DNA of 64,000 bases from Enterobacter sp. EA-1 (GCA_002886105.1 CP025776.1:1674001-1738000); one strand, 5' to 3'. Numbered from the stretch's first letter, positions 32,691-45,482 are shown. Translations and numbers: made by a program. Notes: generated from the sequence alone by a model not told the origin.

Positions 32691-34170
32691 ATGGTTTCCG
32701 AAACAAAAACCACACAAGCGCCCACGCTGCGTCGTGAACTGAAGGCGCGTCACCTGACGATGATCGCGATTGGCGGTTCAATCGGTACAGGGTTGTTTGT
32801 CGCATCCGGGGCGACCATTTCTTCAGCGGGCCCGGGCGGCGCGCTGTTCTCCTATATTCTTATTGGTTTGATGGTTTACTTCCTGATGACCAGCCTTGGC
32901 GAACTCGCCGCGTTTATGCCGGTCTCCGGCTCATTCTCGACCTACGGTCAGAAGTATGTGGAAGAAGGCTTTGGCTTCGCGCTGGGCTGGAACTACTGGT
33001 ACAACTGGGCGGTGACCATCGCCGTTGACCCGCAGTGGCATCGCAACTGGTGATGACCGGTGGTTCCCCGGACACGCCCTGGCTGGATCTGGAGTGCGCT
33101 GTTCCTCCGGCGGTGATTTTCCTGCTGAACTACATCTCCGTAAAAGGGTTTGGCGAAGCGGAATACTGGTTCTCGCTGATTAAAGTGGCGACGGTGATTA
33201 TCTTTATCATCGTTGGCGTGATGATGATTGTCGGTATTTTCCGTGGGGAAAAACCGGCGGGCTGGAGTAACTGGGCCATTGGTGATGCGCCGTTTGCTGG
33301 CGGTTTATCTGCAATGATTGGCGTAGCGATGATTGTCGGCTTCTCCTTCCGAGGGACGGAACTGATTGGTATCGCAGCAGGTGAATCGGAAGATCCGGAA
33401 AAGAATATTCCGCGCGCGGTGCGTCAGGTGTTCTGGCGTATCCTGTTGTTTTATGTGTTTGCGATCCTGATCATCAGCCTGATTATTCCTTACACCGACC
33501 CGAGCCTGCTGCGCAATGATGTGAAAGACATCAGCGTGAGCCCGTTCACCCCCGGTGTTCGAGCATGCGGGCCTGCTCTCAGCGGCGGCGGTGATGAATG
33601 CGGTGATCCTGACGGCGGTGCTGTCGGCGGGTAACTCCGGCATGTATGCTTCCACGCGTATGCTTTACACGCTGGCCTGTGACGGCAAAGCGCCGCGCAT
33701 CTTCGCCAAACTGTCGAAAGGCGGTGTGCCGCGTAATGCGCTGTATGCCACCACGGTGATTGCTGCGTTGTGCTTCCTGACCTCGATGTTCCGGTAATCA
33801 GACGGTGTACCTGTGGTTGCTCAATACCTCCGGTATGACCGGCTTTATCGCCCTGGCTGGTATTGCCATCAGCCACTACCGTTTCCGCCGTGGCTACGTT
33901 GCGCAGGGCCATTCACTGGATAATCTGCCGTACCGCTCCGGTTTCTTCCCGATTGGGCCGATCTTCGCCTTCGTGTTGTGCCTGATCATCACCCCTGGGG
34001 CAGAACTATCAGGCGTTCCTCGCCGATACCATTGACTGGGGAGCGGTCACTGCGACCTATATCGGTATTCCGCTGTTCCTCGGGTTATCTGGCTCGGTTA
34101 CAAATTCTCTAAAGGTACCCGTTTCGTGCGTTACAGCGAAATGGAGTTCCCGGAACGCTTTACCAAGTAA
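32691..34170 (+). CDS. lysP: LysP lysine-specific permease
   Basis: This APC-superfamily transporter with 12 helices imports lysine by proton symport and, in E. coli, serves as co-sensor for CadC. It starts MVSETKTTQAPTLRRELKAR and shows the APC signature IAIGGSIGTGLFVASGATI. Other blocks are GFSFRGTELIGIAAGESEDP and SAGNSGMYASTRMLYTLAC. The end is FVRYSEMEFPERFTK. Five or more frame changes (33035, 33090, 33560, 33795, 33995, 34085) break it. A strong terminator follows. Confidence 0.94.
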
Positions 34171-34182
34171 ATTCACTCTTTA

Positions 34183-34207
34183 GCCCTCCGTCCGGAGGGC
34201 TTTTTTT
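34183..34207 (+). terminator. Terminator of lysP
   Basis: GCCCTCC-GTCC-GGAGGGC followed by seven Ts begins 13 bp past the lysP stop. Confidence 0.92.
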
Positions 34208-34262
34208 GCCTGCCTGTCTCGCCTGACGTTGTAACAATTTACATAACTTTGAATTTCTAAAA

Positions 34263-34281
34263 TTGATAATAATTATCGTTT
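34263..34281. promoter_or_regulatory. Fur box upstream of cirA
   Basis: TTGATAATAATTATCGTTT matches the Fur consensus (GATAATGATAATCATTATC family) with an ATAATnATTAT core. It lies about 160 bp upstream of the cirA ATG, so iron-repressed expression is expected. Confidence 0.75.
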
Positions 34282-34442
34282 ACATTAATGTAACTTACTG
34301 AATAACAAGGTATCAGCCTGTTTTTTCCAGCGCCAGAATACCCCTGACACACCGCCGCCCCGTCAATGTAATGGGGCGCGGTTTATTGCATGTGAGCAGT
34401 ATTTTTTAGCAATTTTTTGTAGTTACCTCATGGAGTTACGGA

Positions 34443-36426
34443 ATGTTTACCTTGAATCCCATCGTCCGGGGGAGGCCTCTGCGCGTCCGCACTCTCCCCC
34501 GGCGCTGATGGCGGCCGTAGAGAGTGGTGAAACGCTGGTGGTGACCGCGTCAGCCAGCGAACAGAACCTGAAAGATGCCCCCGCCAGTATCAGCGTCATT
34601 ACGCAACAAGACCTCCAGCGTAAGCCGGTGCAAAACCTGAAAGATGTGCTGAAAGAGGTGCCCGGCGTACAGCTCACCAATGAAGGGGATAACCGTAAAG
34701 GTGTCAGTTTGCGCGGTCTCGACAGCAGCTACACCTTGATCCTGATTGATGGCAAACGTGTCAACTCCCGCAATGCGGTATTCCGCCACAACGATTTCGA
34801 CCTCAACTGGATCCCGGTGGAAGCCATCGAGCGTATTGAAGTGGTGCGTGGGCCGATGTCTTCTCTGTATGGTTCTGATGTCTTGGCGGCGTGGTGAATA
34901 TCATCACCAAAAAATCGGCCAGCACTGGACCGGCAGCGTGACCGCTGACAGTACTGTCCGAGGAGCACCGGGGATCGGGGCGATAGCTGGAATGGTCAGT
35001 TCTACACCAGCGGCCCGCTGATTGATGGCGTGCTGGGGCTGAAAGCATACGGCAGCGTGGCGAAGCGCGAGAAAAGATCAGCAGCAACCTTCGCAGACCG
35101 ATGCCAGCGGCCTTACGCCGCGCATGGAGGGCTTCACCAGCCGTGACGGCAACGTTGAGTTCACTGGACGCCGACGGCGGATCACGATTTTACCGCCGGT
35201 TATGGCTACGATCGCCGGGACCGGAATTCCGACTCGCTGAATAAAAACCGCCTCGACAGGCAGAACTACTCACTGGCGCATAACGGGCGCTGGGGCGTCG
35301 GCAACAGTGAACTGAAATTCTACGGTGAGACGATCGACAATAAAAACCCGGCAACAGCAGCCCGATCCGTTCGCAAAACACCACCGTCGATGGCAAGTAT
35401 GTGCTTCCGCTTGGCGCTATCAATCAGTTGGTCACCGTTGGCGGTGAGTGGCGGCACGACAAATTACAGGATCCGGTCAACCTGACAGGGGGGAAGCAGC
35501 AGCGAAACCTCAACCAACCAGTACGCGCTGTTTGTGGAAGATGAGTGGCGCATTGTCGAGCCGCTGGCGCTCACCACCGGCGTGCGCATGGACGATCATG
35601 ATACCTATGGCGATCACTGGAGCCCGCGTGCTTACCCTGGTCTACAGCGCTACCGATACCGTCACGGTCAAAGGCGGCTGGGCGACGGCATTTAAGGCTC
35701 CGTCACTGTTGCAGCTCAGCCCGGACTGGGCGACCAACTCTTGTCGTGGCAGTTGCCGCGTGGTGGGCAGCCCGGAACTGGGAAACCGGAAACCAGCGAA
35801 AGTTTTGAACTGGGCCTTTACTACAACGGCGAAGAGGGGTGGCTGGAAGGGGTTCAGGGCAGCGTGACCGCCTTCCAGAATAACATCGAGGATATGATCA
35901 ATATCAGTCGCACCGCCAGCCTGACTGAGGCGCCGGGTTACGCCAACTTCGTTGGCTTTGAACGTAATGCTAACGGCAGACTGGTGCCGGTATTCCGTTA
36001 CTACAACGTCAATAAAGCGCGGATCCAGGGGCTGGAAACCGAACTGAAAGTGCCGTTGGGCGACGCATGGAAAGTGACGCTGAACTACACCTATAACGAT
36101 GGTCGCGACCTCAGCGGCGGCGGCAATAAACCGTTGCAGGATCTGCCGTATCACACCGCCAATGGTACGCTGGACTGGCAAGCGACGCAGGACTGGTCGT
36201 TCTATCTTTCCGCAAACTATAGCGGTAAAAAACGTACCGTATCGCAGGGCATGACGCCCGGCGGTTATGTTATCTGGAACGTGGGCGGTGCCCTCGGCAG
36301 GCGAGCAAGAACGTGAAACTGCGCGCCGGTGTGCTCAACCCGGGTGATAAAGATCTGAACCGCGACGACTACAGCTTCAATGAAGAAGGCCGCCGCTACT
36401 TTATGGCCATCGATTACCGCTTCTGA
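34443..36426 (+). CDS. cirA: CirA TonB-dependent catecholate siderophore receptor
   Basis: This outer-membrane receptor takes up catecholate iron compounds and lets in colicin I. It starts [10 protein letters not shown]; after correction of two changes in the signal peptide (34469-34500) the TonB box ETLVVTAS is visible. The plug domain includes [20 protein letters not shown] and [14 protein letters not shown]. The barrel includes [20 protein letters not shown] and [13 protein letters not shown], ending in YFMAIDYRF with a terminal Phe. At least ten frame changes are present. A Fur box lies upstream. Confidence 0.94.
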
Positions 36427-36465
36427 CGGGCAAACCCGGCGGTGGGAAGCCGCCGGGGCTGGGGA

Positions 36466-37300
<835 letters not shown>

Positions 37301-37447
37301 GCAGGGCTCCTCAGTTAATTCGGGGGGTTAGGATGGGGGACATCCATAATAATACAGATTATTCATTGCCCTGAGTAACTTTCACTTCCGCATAAATGCC
37401 ACATATTGCATCATAAACATAACTTTACTTTAACAAACGAGGTGCTC

Positions 37448-38599
37448 ATGGCACGCAAAGTTGCGCTTTGCGGGTTTATTGTGCTGGTGGTGGCGATGGG
37501 AATCGGGCGGTTTGCCTTTACGCCGCAGGTGCCGTTAATGATCCGCGATGGCCAGCTCACGTTGACCAGCGCCGGGCTGGTCGCCGCCATCAACTATCTC
37601 GGTTATCTGCTGGGCGCGTGGGATGCGATGCGCGCCCGGCATCATATTGAACTGCGCCTGTACGCTGGCATTAGCGGCGCGGTGGCGCTGACGTTCTTGT
37701 CATCGATTGCCGATAACGCGCTGCTGCACGGTGCGTTACGGCTGGTGATCGGCGCAATGAGCGGCTGGGCGATGGTACTGATCGCCGCGCCCGGACCAAC
37801 GATCGTCTGGCGCAGGCCGGGCGGCCGAGGGTTTGAGCGCCGCAGTGTTTGCCGGGCCGGGCGCGGGTATCGCATTGAGCGGTCTGCTGGCGGTGGCGAT
37901 CCGAGGCCAAAGGGCTGACGGCGGCATCCGCATGGCAGGTCTATGGCGTGCTGGCGCTGTTACTGGTGACGTTTATCGCGCGTTATCTGCCGCGACCGGG
38001 TGAGTGGCACCGGCACGGCGTGAAAGCGCAACCGCTACATCTGACGCCGGATCTCAAGCGTCTGGTATGGAGCTATAGCCTTGCCGGATTTGGTTATATT
38101 CTGCCAGCGACATTTCTGTCGCAAATGGCGGCGCTGCGTTTTCCGGCAGTATATTCGCCCAGTTTGTCTGGCCGGTATTTGGCGCGGCATCGGTGGTGGG
38201 AATTACGTTAAGCATCTTGCTGCGCCATGTGGGCCACAGCCATCAACGTCTGGCGATCGTCCTGTGGTTACAGGGTGCTGGCGTGCTGGCGGCATGGCTG
38301 CTGCCCGGTATGAGCGGTCTGGTCACTGGCGCGCTGCTGGTGGGCGGTGGTTTTCTCTGTGCGGTACAGTTGTCGCTGTTGTACGGACGGGAACTCGCCC
38401 CCGATCACACCCGCTATATGGCCGGGTTGCTGACCACCGGTTATGCGTTGGGGCAACTGGTGGGGCCGATGACGTCTGCGCTCTCGACTGGCTGACGCAA
38501 CGCCTTGAACCGGCGCTTGGGGTGGCGGCGTTAGCCCTGCTGATTGGCGGTGTTCTGGTGTGGAAACCGACACCCAGAAAGTCGGCGGAATTTCAATAA
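37448..38599 (+). CDS. YbfB/YjiJ-family MFS transporter
   Basis: This is a major facilitator protein of the YbfB/YjiJ group, about 385 residues with 12 predicted helices. It starts MARKVALCGFIVLVVAMGIG; the family hallmark GIGRFAFTPQVPLMIRDG follows. Later blocks are SYSLAGFGYILPATFL and GGGFLCAVQLSLLYGRELAP, and it ends PTPRKSAEFQ. Frame changes are near 37620, 37790, 37905, 38140 and 38480. The substrate is unknown. E. coli K-12 has no gene of this type between yeiG and folE, so this is an accessory gene at a conserved junction. Confidence 0.8.
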
Positions 38600-38703
38600 T
38601 TATCGGCGTCAGGACTGGATTATGTGCGCGACCTCACGCACAATGATCGTTCACTTCGCCTGCGCTAAAGGCGAAGCACGCCACACCTGCAGGAGAATAA
38701 AAA

Positions 38704-39369
38704 ATGTCATCACTCAGTAAAGAAGCGGCTCTCGTCCATGAGGCTTTAGTCGCCCGCGGCACCGAAACACCGCTGCGTCCGCCGGTCCGTGAAACGGACA
38801 ACGAAACCCGCAAGCGTCTGATTGCCGGCCATATGACCGAGATTATGCAACTGCTTAACCTCGATCTGAATGATGACAGCCTGATGGAGACGCCGCATCG
38901 CATTGCCAAAATGTATGTCGATGAGATCTTCTCCGGCCTCGATTACGCCAACTTCCCGAAGATCACCGTGATTGAAAACAAAATGAAAGTGGATGAGATG
39001 GTCACGGTACGCGATATTACGCTGACCAGCACCTGCGAGCACCACTTCGTGACCATCGACGGAAAAGCGACCGTTGCGTATATCCCGAAAGAGTCGGTGA
39101 TCGGTTTATCAAAAATTAACCGCATTGTGCAGTTCTTTGCCCAGCGTCCGCAGGTGCAGGAACGCTTAACGCAGCAGATCCTCACGGCGCTGCAAACCCT
39201 GCTTGGCACCAATAATGTGGCGGTATCCATTGATGCAGTGCATTATTGTGTGAAAGCGCGCGGCATTCGCGATGCCACCAGCGCCACCACCACCACCTCT
39301 GGGCGGTTTGTTCAAATCGAGCCAGAATACCCGCCGAGGTTCCTGCGCGCTGTACGCCACCATAACTGA
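38704..39369 (+). CDS. folE: GTP cyclohydrolase I (FolE)
   Basis: FolE converts GTP to 7,8-dihydroneopterin triphosphate, the first step of folate synthesis. It starts [19 protein letters not shown] with an AGGAG site. The zinc and active-site residues are in [20 protein letters not shown], and a further Cys is in [20 protein letters not shown]. After that point two cancelling frame changes (39300-39345) scramble about 14 residues before [10 protein letters not shown]-type sequence returns. An uncorrected disruption would damage an essential gene, so error is the better reading. Confidence 0.95.
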   Translation: MSSLSKEAALVHEALVARGTETPLRPPVRETDNETRKRLIAGHMTEIMQLLNLDLNDDSLMETPHRIAKMYVDEIFSGLDYANFPKITVIENKMKVDEMVTVRDITLTSTCEHHFVTIDGKATVAYIPKESVIGLSKINRIVQFFAQRPQVQERLTQQILTALQTLLGTNNVAVSIDAVHYCVKARGIRDATSATTTTSGRFVQIEPEYPPRFLRAVRHHN

Positions 39370-39388
39370 TTATCGGGGAGCCGGAGAC

Positions 39389-40542
39389 ATGGAACGGAAT
39401 GTCACGCTGGATTTTGTTCGTGGCATCGCCATTCTTGGGATCCTGCTTCTGAATATCACCGCCTTTGGGTTACCAAAGGCGGCCTATACTAACCCCTGCA
39501 CCGGTATGGCGAGATCACGCAACGTGATGCCCGGACTGGCGTTGCTCGATCTCTTCGCGCAGGTAAAATTCCTTTCGCTGTTTGCCCTCTTATTTGGCGC
39601 GGGTTTGCAAATGCTGCTGCCGCGCGGTAAACGCTGGATCCAGTCGCGGCTGACCTTGCTGGTCTTGCTGGGCTTTATTCACGCTCTCTTTTTCTGGGAT
39701 GGCGATATTCTTCTGGCTTACGGGCTGGTGGGGTTGATTGCCCGCGCATGGTGCGTGATGCGCAAAGCGTGAAGACGATGTTCAATACCGGCGTTGTGCT
39801 CTATCTGATGGGCATTGTGGTGCTGCTGTTGCTGGGCGGTATTTCCGGCAGTGAACCAAACCGCTCGCCGGATGCGGCGAACCTGCAATATGAAGTCTGG
39901 TGGAAAACCAGCGGCAGCATGATAGAAGCGATCAGCAACCGGGCGGACATGTTATCCAATGCGTTGCTGGCGCTCGGTGCGCAGTATGGCTGGCAACTGG
40001 CGGGGTTGATGCTGCTGGGGGCAGCGCTGATGCGTAGCGGTTGGCTGAAAGGGCAATTCAGCCTGCGGCATTACCGGCGTGTTGGCGCGTTACTGATTAC
40101 GCTGGGTATGCTGATTAACCTGCCTGCGATTGTCGCACAGTGGCAGCTTGGCTGGTCATATCGCTGGTGCGCCTTTATTTTGCAGGCACCGCGCGAACTG
40201 AGTGCACCGTTTCAGGCCATAGGTTATGCCGCGCTGGCGTATGGTTTCTGGCCGCAGATTGGTGCCAGCAAATGGGCCAATGCAATCGCCTGCGTTGGCC
40301 GCATGGCATTAAGCAACTACCTGCTGCAAACGGTGATTTGCATTACCTTGTTTAATCACTTCGGCTTATTTATGAAGTTCGACCGTCTCCAGTTGCTGGC
40401 TTTTGTTCCGCCGGTATGGGCTGCCAACATCCTGTTTTCTCTCTTCTGGCTTAAGCATTTTCGTCAGGGACCGATGGAGTGGTTGTGGCGGCAATTCACC
40501 GCGCGTGCTGCGGGGACAGCATTAGCGCGAACATCCAGATAA
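39389..40542 (+). CDS. yeiB: YeiB DUF418-family membrane protein
   Basis: This is a polytopic inner-membrane protein of about 385 residues with DUF418 and DUF1624-like regions; function is unknown. It starts MERNVTLDFVRGIAILGILL (the VRGxAxxGIL hallmark). Other blocks are LFALLFGAGLQMLLPRG, WDGDILLAYGLVGLI, GQFSLRHYRRVGALLI and ACVGRMALSNYLLQTVICI. Frame changes fall near 39500 and 39755. It lies 19 bp downstream of folE and is probably cotranscribed, as in E. coli. Confidence 0.92.
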
Positions 40543-40572
40543 CGATCTGGATCACAATCGTTAACAAAACGG

Positions 40573-40588
40573 ATGTAACCGTTTCCAT
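40573..40588. promoter_or_regulatory. GalR/GalS operator upstream of galS
   Basis: ATGTAACCGTTTCCAT resembles the gal operator (GTGnAAnCGnTTnCAC) and lies 109 bp upstream of galS. GalS autoregulation is known in E. coli. Confidence 0.65.
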
Positions 40589-40696
40589 TCATGTGATGTC
40601 ACCACGCAGCAATCTCCCGTCGACTGACAGAATAGCCTCCTTACTTAACCCGGGGGGTGACTGTGAACTGCCGCAATCCAGTAAAGGTGAGTAAAA

Positions 40697-41718
40697 ATGA
40701 TCACCATTCGTGACGTTGCCCGTCAGGCGGGCGTCTCTGTCGCGACGGTTTCCCGCGTGCTGAATAACAGCGCGCTGGTAAGCCGTGATACGCGTGAAAT
40801 GGTGATGAAGGCGGTCGCTCAGCTTGGCTATCGCCCGAATGCCAACGCGCAGGCGCTGGCCACGCAGGTCAGCGATACCATCGGCGTGGTGGTGATGGAT
40901 GTGTCCGACGCCTTCTTCGGCGCACTGGTGAAGGCGGTGGACACCGTGGCCCAGCAACATCAAAAGTATGTGCTGATTGGCAACAGTTACCACGAGGCGG
41001 AAAAGAGCGTCACTCCATTGAGGTTCTGATTCGCCAGCGTTGTAACGCGTTGATTGTTCACTCGAAAGCGTTAAGCGATGAAGAGCTGATTGGCTTTATG
41101 GATCAGGTGCCGGGCATGGTGTTGATCAACCGTCTGGTGCCGGGTTACGCCCATCGCTGCGTCTGTCTGGATAACATCAGCGGCGCGATGATGGCGACGC
41201 GTATGTTGCTCAACCATGGCCATCAGCGCATCGGCTATCTGGCTTCCAGTCACCATATTGAAGATAACGATTTGCGCCGCGAAGGCTGGTTCCGCGCTCT
41301 GGAAGAGCAGGGGATAGCTGCGCCGGATAGCTGGGTCGGCACTGGCTCGCCGGATATGCAGGGCGGAGAAGCGGCGATGGTTGAACTGCTGGGGCGCAAT
41401 TTGCAGCTCACGGCGGTGTTTGCCAAACGACAGCATGGCCGCCGGGCGCTGACTGCGCTGAAAGATAACGGCATTGCGGTGCCACAGCATTTGTCATTGA
41501 TTGGTTTCGATGATATCCCGATTGCGCGCTACACCGACCCACAGCTCACCACCGTGCGTTATCCGGTGGCGTCGATGGCGCGCCTCGCGACCGAGCTGGC
41601 GCTGCTGGGGGCCGCAGGAAAGCTGGATCCGCAGGAATCTCACTGTTTTATGCCCACGCTGGTGCGCCGCCATTCGGTGACCGGCCGACAAACTGTGGCT
41701 TCGATCACTAACTTATAA
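40697..41718 (+). CDS. galS: GalS galactose isorepressor
   Basis: This LacI/GalR-family repressor controls mgl and galactose genes. It starts [20 protein letters not shown], the helix-turn-helix, with the hinge [20 protein letters not shown]. The effector domain includes [40 protein letters not shown] and [13 protein letters not shown]. The region is about 19 bp shorter than in E. coli; small deletions are visible near 41428 (VFAYNDSMAAGALTAL region) and 41015. It is immediately upstream of mglB, the usual arrangement. Confidence 0.93.
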
Positions 41719-41727
41719 TGTTCGTGG

Positions 41728-41761
41728 ATGTAACCGTTTTCAATCTGTGAGTAAATTCACA
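41728..41761. promoter_or_regulatory. mgl promoter: GalS operator plus CRP site
   Basis: A gal operator (ATGTAACCGTTTTCAA, 41728-41743) is followed by a perfect CRP site, TGTGA-6-TCACA, at 41746-41761. This reproduces the E. coli mgl promoter, which is activated by cAMP-CRP and repressed by GalS/GalR. Confidence 0.88.
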
Positions 41762-42009
41762 GTATCTTAACAAGGCGCTGACTATGATGTCAGCGTCTTA
41801 GAAGCTGTGAAACACGATGTAACGGTGATTATTCACTTTAACAGCGCATAGCCGCGCAGATACATCGAAGAAAGCGAATTTCTGGAGCGTTACCGTACAC
41901 GGACGAATGGATTTTTTAGAGTGAACTTCGGTCGAAAGTAACGTTTCAATAACATACTTCCACCGAGCTTTTTCACAAGAACACCCTGCTATAAAAAACC
42001 GGAGATACC

Positions 42010-42893
42010 ATGAATAAGAAGGTGTTGACTCTGTCTGCTGTAATGGCAGCTTTTTCGGCGCAGCTGCACACGCGGATACCCGCATTGGTGTGACCATCTA
42101 TAAGTATGACGACAACTTTATGTCACGCGTAAGGCGATTGAGAAAGATGCCAAAGAAGCGCCGAATGTTCAGCTGCTGATGAACGACTCCCAGAATCATC
42201 CAAACAGAATGACCAGATTGACGTTCTGCTGGCGAAAGGCGTGAAAGCGCTGGCCATCAACCGTTGACCGGCTGCGCAGGCACCGTTATTGAAAGCCCGT
42301 GTCAGAACGTGCCAGTGGTGTTCTTCAACAAAGAACCTTCCCGTAAAGCGTTGGATAGCTATGACAAAGCGTACTACGTCGTACCGACTCTAAAGATCCG
42401 GTGTTATCGGGCCATCCGGATGCTGAAGCACGTACCACTTACGTTATCAAAGAGCTGAACGATACAAGGCATCAAAACGCAGCAACTGGCGTTAGATACC
42501 GCAATGTGGGATACCGCTCAGGCGAAAGACAAAATGGACGCCCGGCTCTCCGGCCCGAACGCCAACAAAATTGAAGTGGTTATCGCCAACAACGACGCCA
42601 TGGCAATGGGTGCTGTTGAAGCGCTGAAAGCGCACAACAAGAGCTCAATTCCGGTATTTGGCGTAGATGCGCTGCCTGAAGCCCCGGCTCTGGTTAAATC
42701 CGGCGCAATGGCGGGGTACCGTACTGAACGATGCCAACAACCAGTGGCGAAAGCCAGCTTCGACCTGGCGAAAACCTCGCCGAAGGTAAAGGCGTAGTGG
42801 ATGGCACCAACTGGAAAATCGAAAACAAAGTTGTTCGTATTCCTTACGTTGGTGTAGATAAAGACAACCTCAGCTCAGATTGCTGGTAAATAA
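42010..42893 (+). CDS. mglB: MglB galactose/glucose-binding protein, with internal deletion
   Basis: This periplasmic galactose/glucose-binding protein serves MglAC and the Trg chemoreceptor. It starts [13 protein letters not shown], with a signal peptide. [33 protein letters not shown] and [20 protein letters not shown] are intact. The 884-bp span is about 115 bp shorter than the 332-residue E. coli gene. Near 42408 the sequence jumps from SKDSGVI to [12 protein letters not shown], omitting about 31 codons. Other small deletions lie at 42125-42270. Whether this is real damage or an assembly collapse cannot be decided here. Confidence 0.9.
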
Positions 42894-42915
42894 TATTTAG
42901 CTAGTCTGTTTTCAC

Positions 42916-42943
42916 AGGGCGTATTAAAAAATACGCCCTTTTA
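42916..42943 (+). terminator. mglB-mglA intercistronic stem-loop
   Basis: AGGGCGTAT and ATACGCCCT form a 9-bp stem with a TAAAAA loop followed by TTTTAT. It sits between the binding-protein and ATPase genes, where a partial terminator or mRNA stabiliser would keep MglB levels higher than MglAC. Confidence 0.75.
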
Positions 42944-42978
42944 TAACAACATGATATGCCAGCCAACAAGGTACAATT

Positions 42979-44481
42979 ATGGTCAGCAATAATACTCAGT
43001 CGTCAGTGAATTCTTGTTGGAAATGAGCAATATCAACAAGTCTTTTCCGAGGGCGTAAAGGCACTCGATAATGTCAATTTAAAAGTTCGTCCTCTCATTC
43101 ATGCATTAATGGGTGAGAACGGCGCGGGTAAATCAACGTTATTAAAATGTCTTTTTGGGATCTATCAAAAGATTCCGGCAGCATCCTTTTTCAGGGGAAA
43201 GAGATCGATTTCCATTCGGCCAAAGAAGCACTGGAAAATGGTATCTCAATGGTTCACCGAGAACTTAACTGGTGCTGCAACGTTCCAGGATGGATAACAT
43301 GTGGTTGGGGCGTTATCCCACTAAAGGCGTGTTTGTCGATCAGGATAAAATGTACCGCGATACGAAAGCTATCTTTGATGAGCTGGATATCGATATCGAC
43401 CCGCGAGCACGCGTGGGCACATTATCGTTCGCAAATGCAGATGATTGAAATTGCGAAAGCGTTCTCCTATGACGCCAAGATCGTTATTATGGATGAACCG
43501 ACGTCGTCATTGACGGAAAGAGTCAATCATCTGTTTAAAATTATCCGTAAGCTGGAAAGATCGCGGCTGCGGTATTGTTTATATCTCTCATAAAATGGAA
43601 GAGATCTTCCAGCTTTGCGATGAAATAACCATCCTGCGCGACGGCCAGTGGATTGCCACCCAGCCGCTGGAAGGACTGGATATGGATAAGATCATCGCTA
43701 TGGTGGGGCGTTCGCTGAACCAGCGCTTCCCGGACAAGCATAACGAGCCGGGCGAAACGATCCTTGAAGTGCGTAACCTGACTTCGCTGCGTCAGCCGTC
43801 TATTCGTGATGTCTCCTTTGATTTGCGCAAGGGCGAAATCCTCGGTATCGCCGGTCTGGTTGGCGCAAAACGTACTGATATCGTCGAGACGCTGTTTGGT
43901 ATCCGCGAGAAATCCGCCGGTACCATTAAACTGCATGGTAAGCCGATTAATAATCATAATGCGAATGAAGCGATTAATAATGGCTTTGCTCTGGTAACCG
44001 AAGAACGCCGTTCTACCGGTATTTACGCTTACCTCGATATTGGTTTTAACTCACTGATTTCCAATATTCAGAATTACAAAAACAAAGTCGGTCTGCTGGA
44101 TAATAGCCGTATGAAGAGTGATACCCAATGGGTTATCGACTCGATGCGTGTGAAAACGCCAGGACACCGTACGCAAATTGGTTCACTGTCTGGTGGTAAC
44201 CAACAGTGATTATTGGTCGCTGGTTATTAACCCAGCCAGAAATCTTAATGCTCGATGAACCAACGCGTGGTATTGACGTTGGCGCGAAATTTGAAATTTA
44301 TCAGTTGATTGCCGAACTGGCGAAAAGAATAAGGATCATTATTATTTCCTCTGAAATGCCTGAGCTGTTAGGCATCACTGACCGTATTCTGGTAATGAGC
44401 AATGGCCTCGTTTCCGGGATTGTTGACACTAAAACCACAACGCAAAACGAAATTCTCCGTCTTGCGTCTTTGCACCTTTAA
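42979..44481 (+). CDS. mglA: MglA galactose ABC importer ATPase (dual domain)
   Basis: This sugar-type fused ATPase has about 506 residues. It starts [29 protein letters not shown] is recovered after changes at 43010 and 43050. Domain 1 Walker A reads [20 protein letters not shown], and Walker B reads [12 protein letters not shown]. Domain 2 has [16 protein letters not shown] and [15 protein letters not shown], with the degenerate Walker A (GLVGAKRTD) typical of this family. About 18 bp are missing overall, with many small indels in 43000-43600. It ends [10 protein letters not shown]. Confidence 0.93.
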
Positions 44482-44496
44482 GATCAGGGGCTCCTC

Positions 44497-45482
44497 ATGA
44501 GTGCGTTAAAATAAAACTTTTCTCACTTATCTGAAAGACGGCGGCATTTATGTTGTTCTTTTAGTGTTACTGGCCATTATTTTCGGATCCATTCTTAAGT
44601 CTGCTTGTAACATTCTGACCCAATCTTCCGTGCGTATTATTATCGCGCTGGGCGTGGCGGGACTGATTGTTACACAGGGTACTGACCTTTCCGCCGGGCG
44701 CCAGGGTGGGCCTTGCTGCGGTGGTTGCCGCAACGCTGCTGCAATCAATGGAAAACGCCAATAAAGTCTTCCCCGATATGGCCACCATGCCGATTCCGGT
44801 GGTGATCCTGATTGTTTGCGCCATTGGTGCGATTATCGGGCTGGTGAACGGTATCGTTATTGCTTACCTGAACGTAACGCCGTTTATCACCACGCTGGGT
44901 ACGATGATTATCGTTTACGGTATCAACTCCCTGTACTACGACTTTGTCGGTGCGTCGCCGATTTCCGGCTTCGACAGCGGTTTCTCCACCTTTACGCAGG
45001 GCTTTATTACGCTGGGCAGTTTCCGCCTGTCGTATATCACCTTCTATGCGTTAATCGCCGTCGCCTTTGTCTGGATCCTGTGGAATAAAACCCGCTTTGG
45101 CAAAAATATTTTCGCTATCGGTGGTAACCCGGAAGCGGCGAAAGTGTCCGGCGTGAACGTGGCGCTGAACCTGCTGATGATTTATGCGCTGTCCGGTGTG
45201 TTCTATGCCTTCGGCGGTATGCTGGAAGCGGGTCGTATCGGTTCTGCAACCAACAACCTCGGCTTTATGTATGAGCTGGATGCCATCGCGGCTTGTGTGG
45301 GTGGCGTTTCCTTCCAGCGGCGGCGTGGTACCGTATGTGGTGACCGGTGTGATTATCTTCACCGTTATCAACTACGGTCTGACCTATATCGGTATTAACC
45401 CGTACTGGCAGTACATCATCAAGGGCGGCATCATCATCTTGCCGTGGCGCTGGATTCCCTGAAATACGCGCGTAAGAAATAA
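44497..45482 (+). CDS. mglC: MglC galactose ABC importer permease
   Basis: This membrane permease of the RbsC/MglC family has about 336 residues. It starts MSALK, then TYLKDGGIYVVLLVLLAIIF. Conserved blocks are ILTQSSVRIIIALGVAGLIV, NVTPFITTLGTMIIVYGINS and the EAA-like FAIGGNPEAAKVSGVNVALN. It ends LDSLKYARKK. The first 60 codons carry several indels and lost bases (44505-44600), for a total about 25 bp short. It completes the mglBAC operon. Confidence 0.92.

Noticed and set aside
42010-45482. mglBAC as a true pseudogene operon
   Set aside because: Essential genes elsewhere in the window carry the same kind of indels, so loss of function cannot be told from sequencing error. Only the mglB codon gap is kept as a finding.
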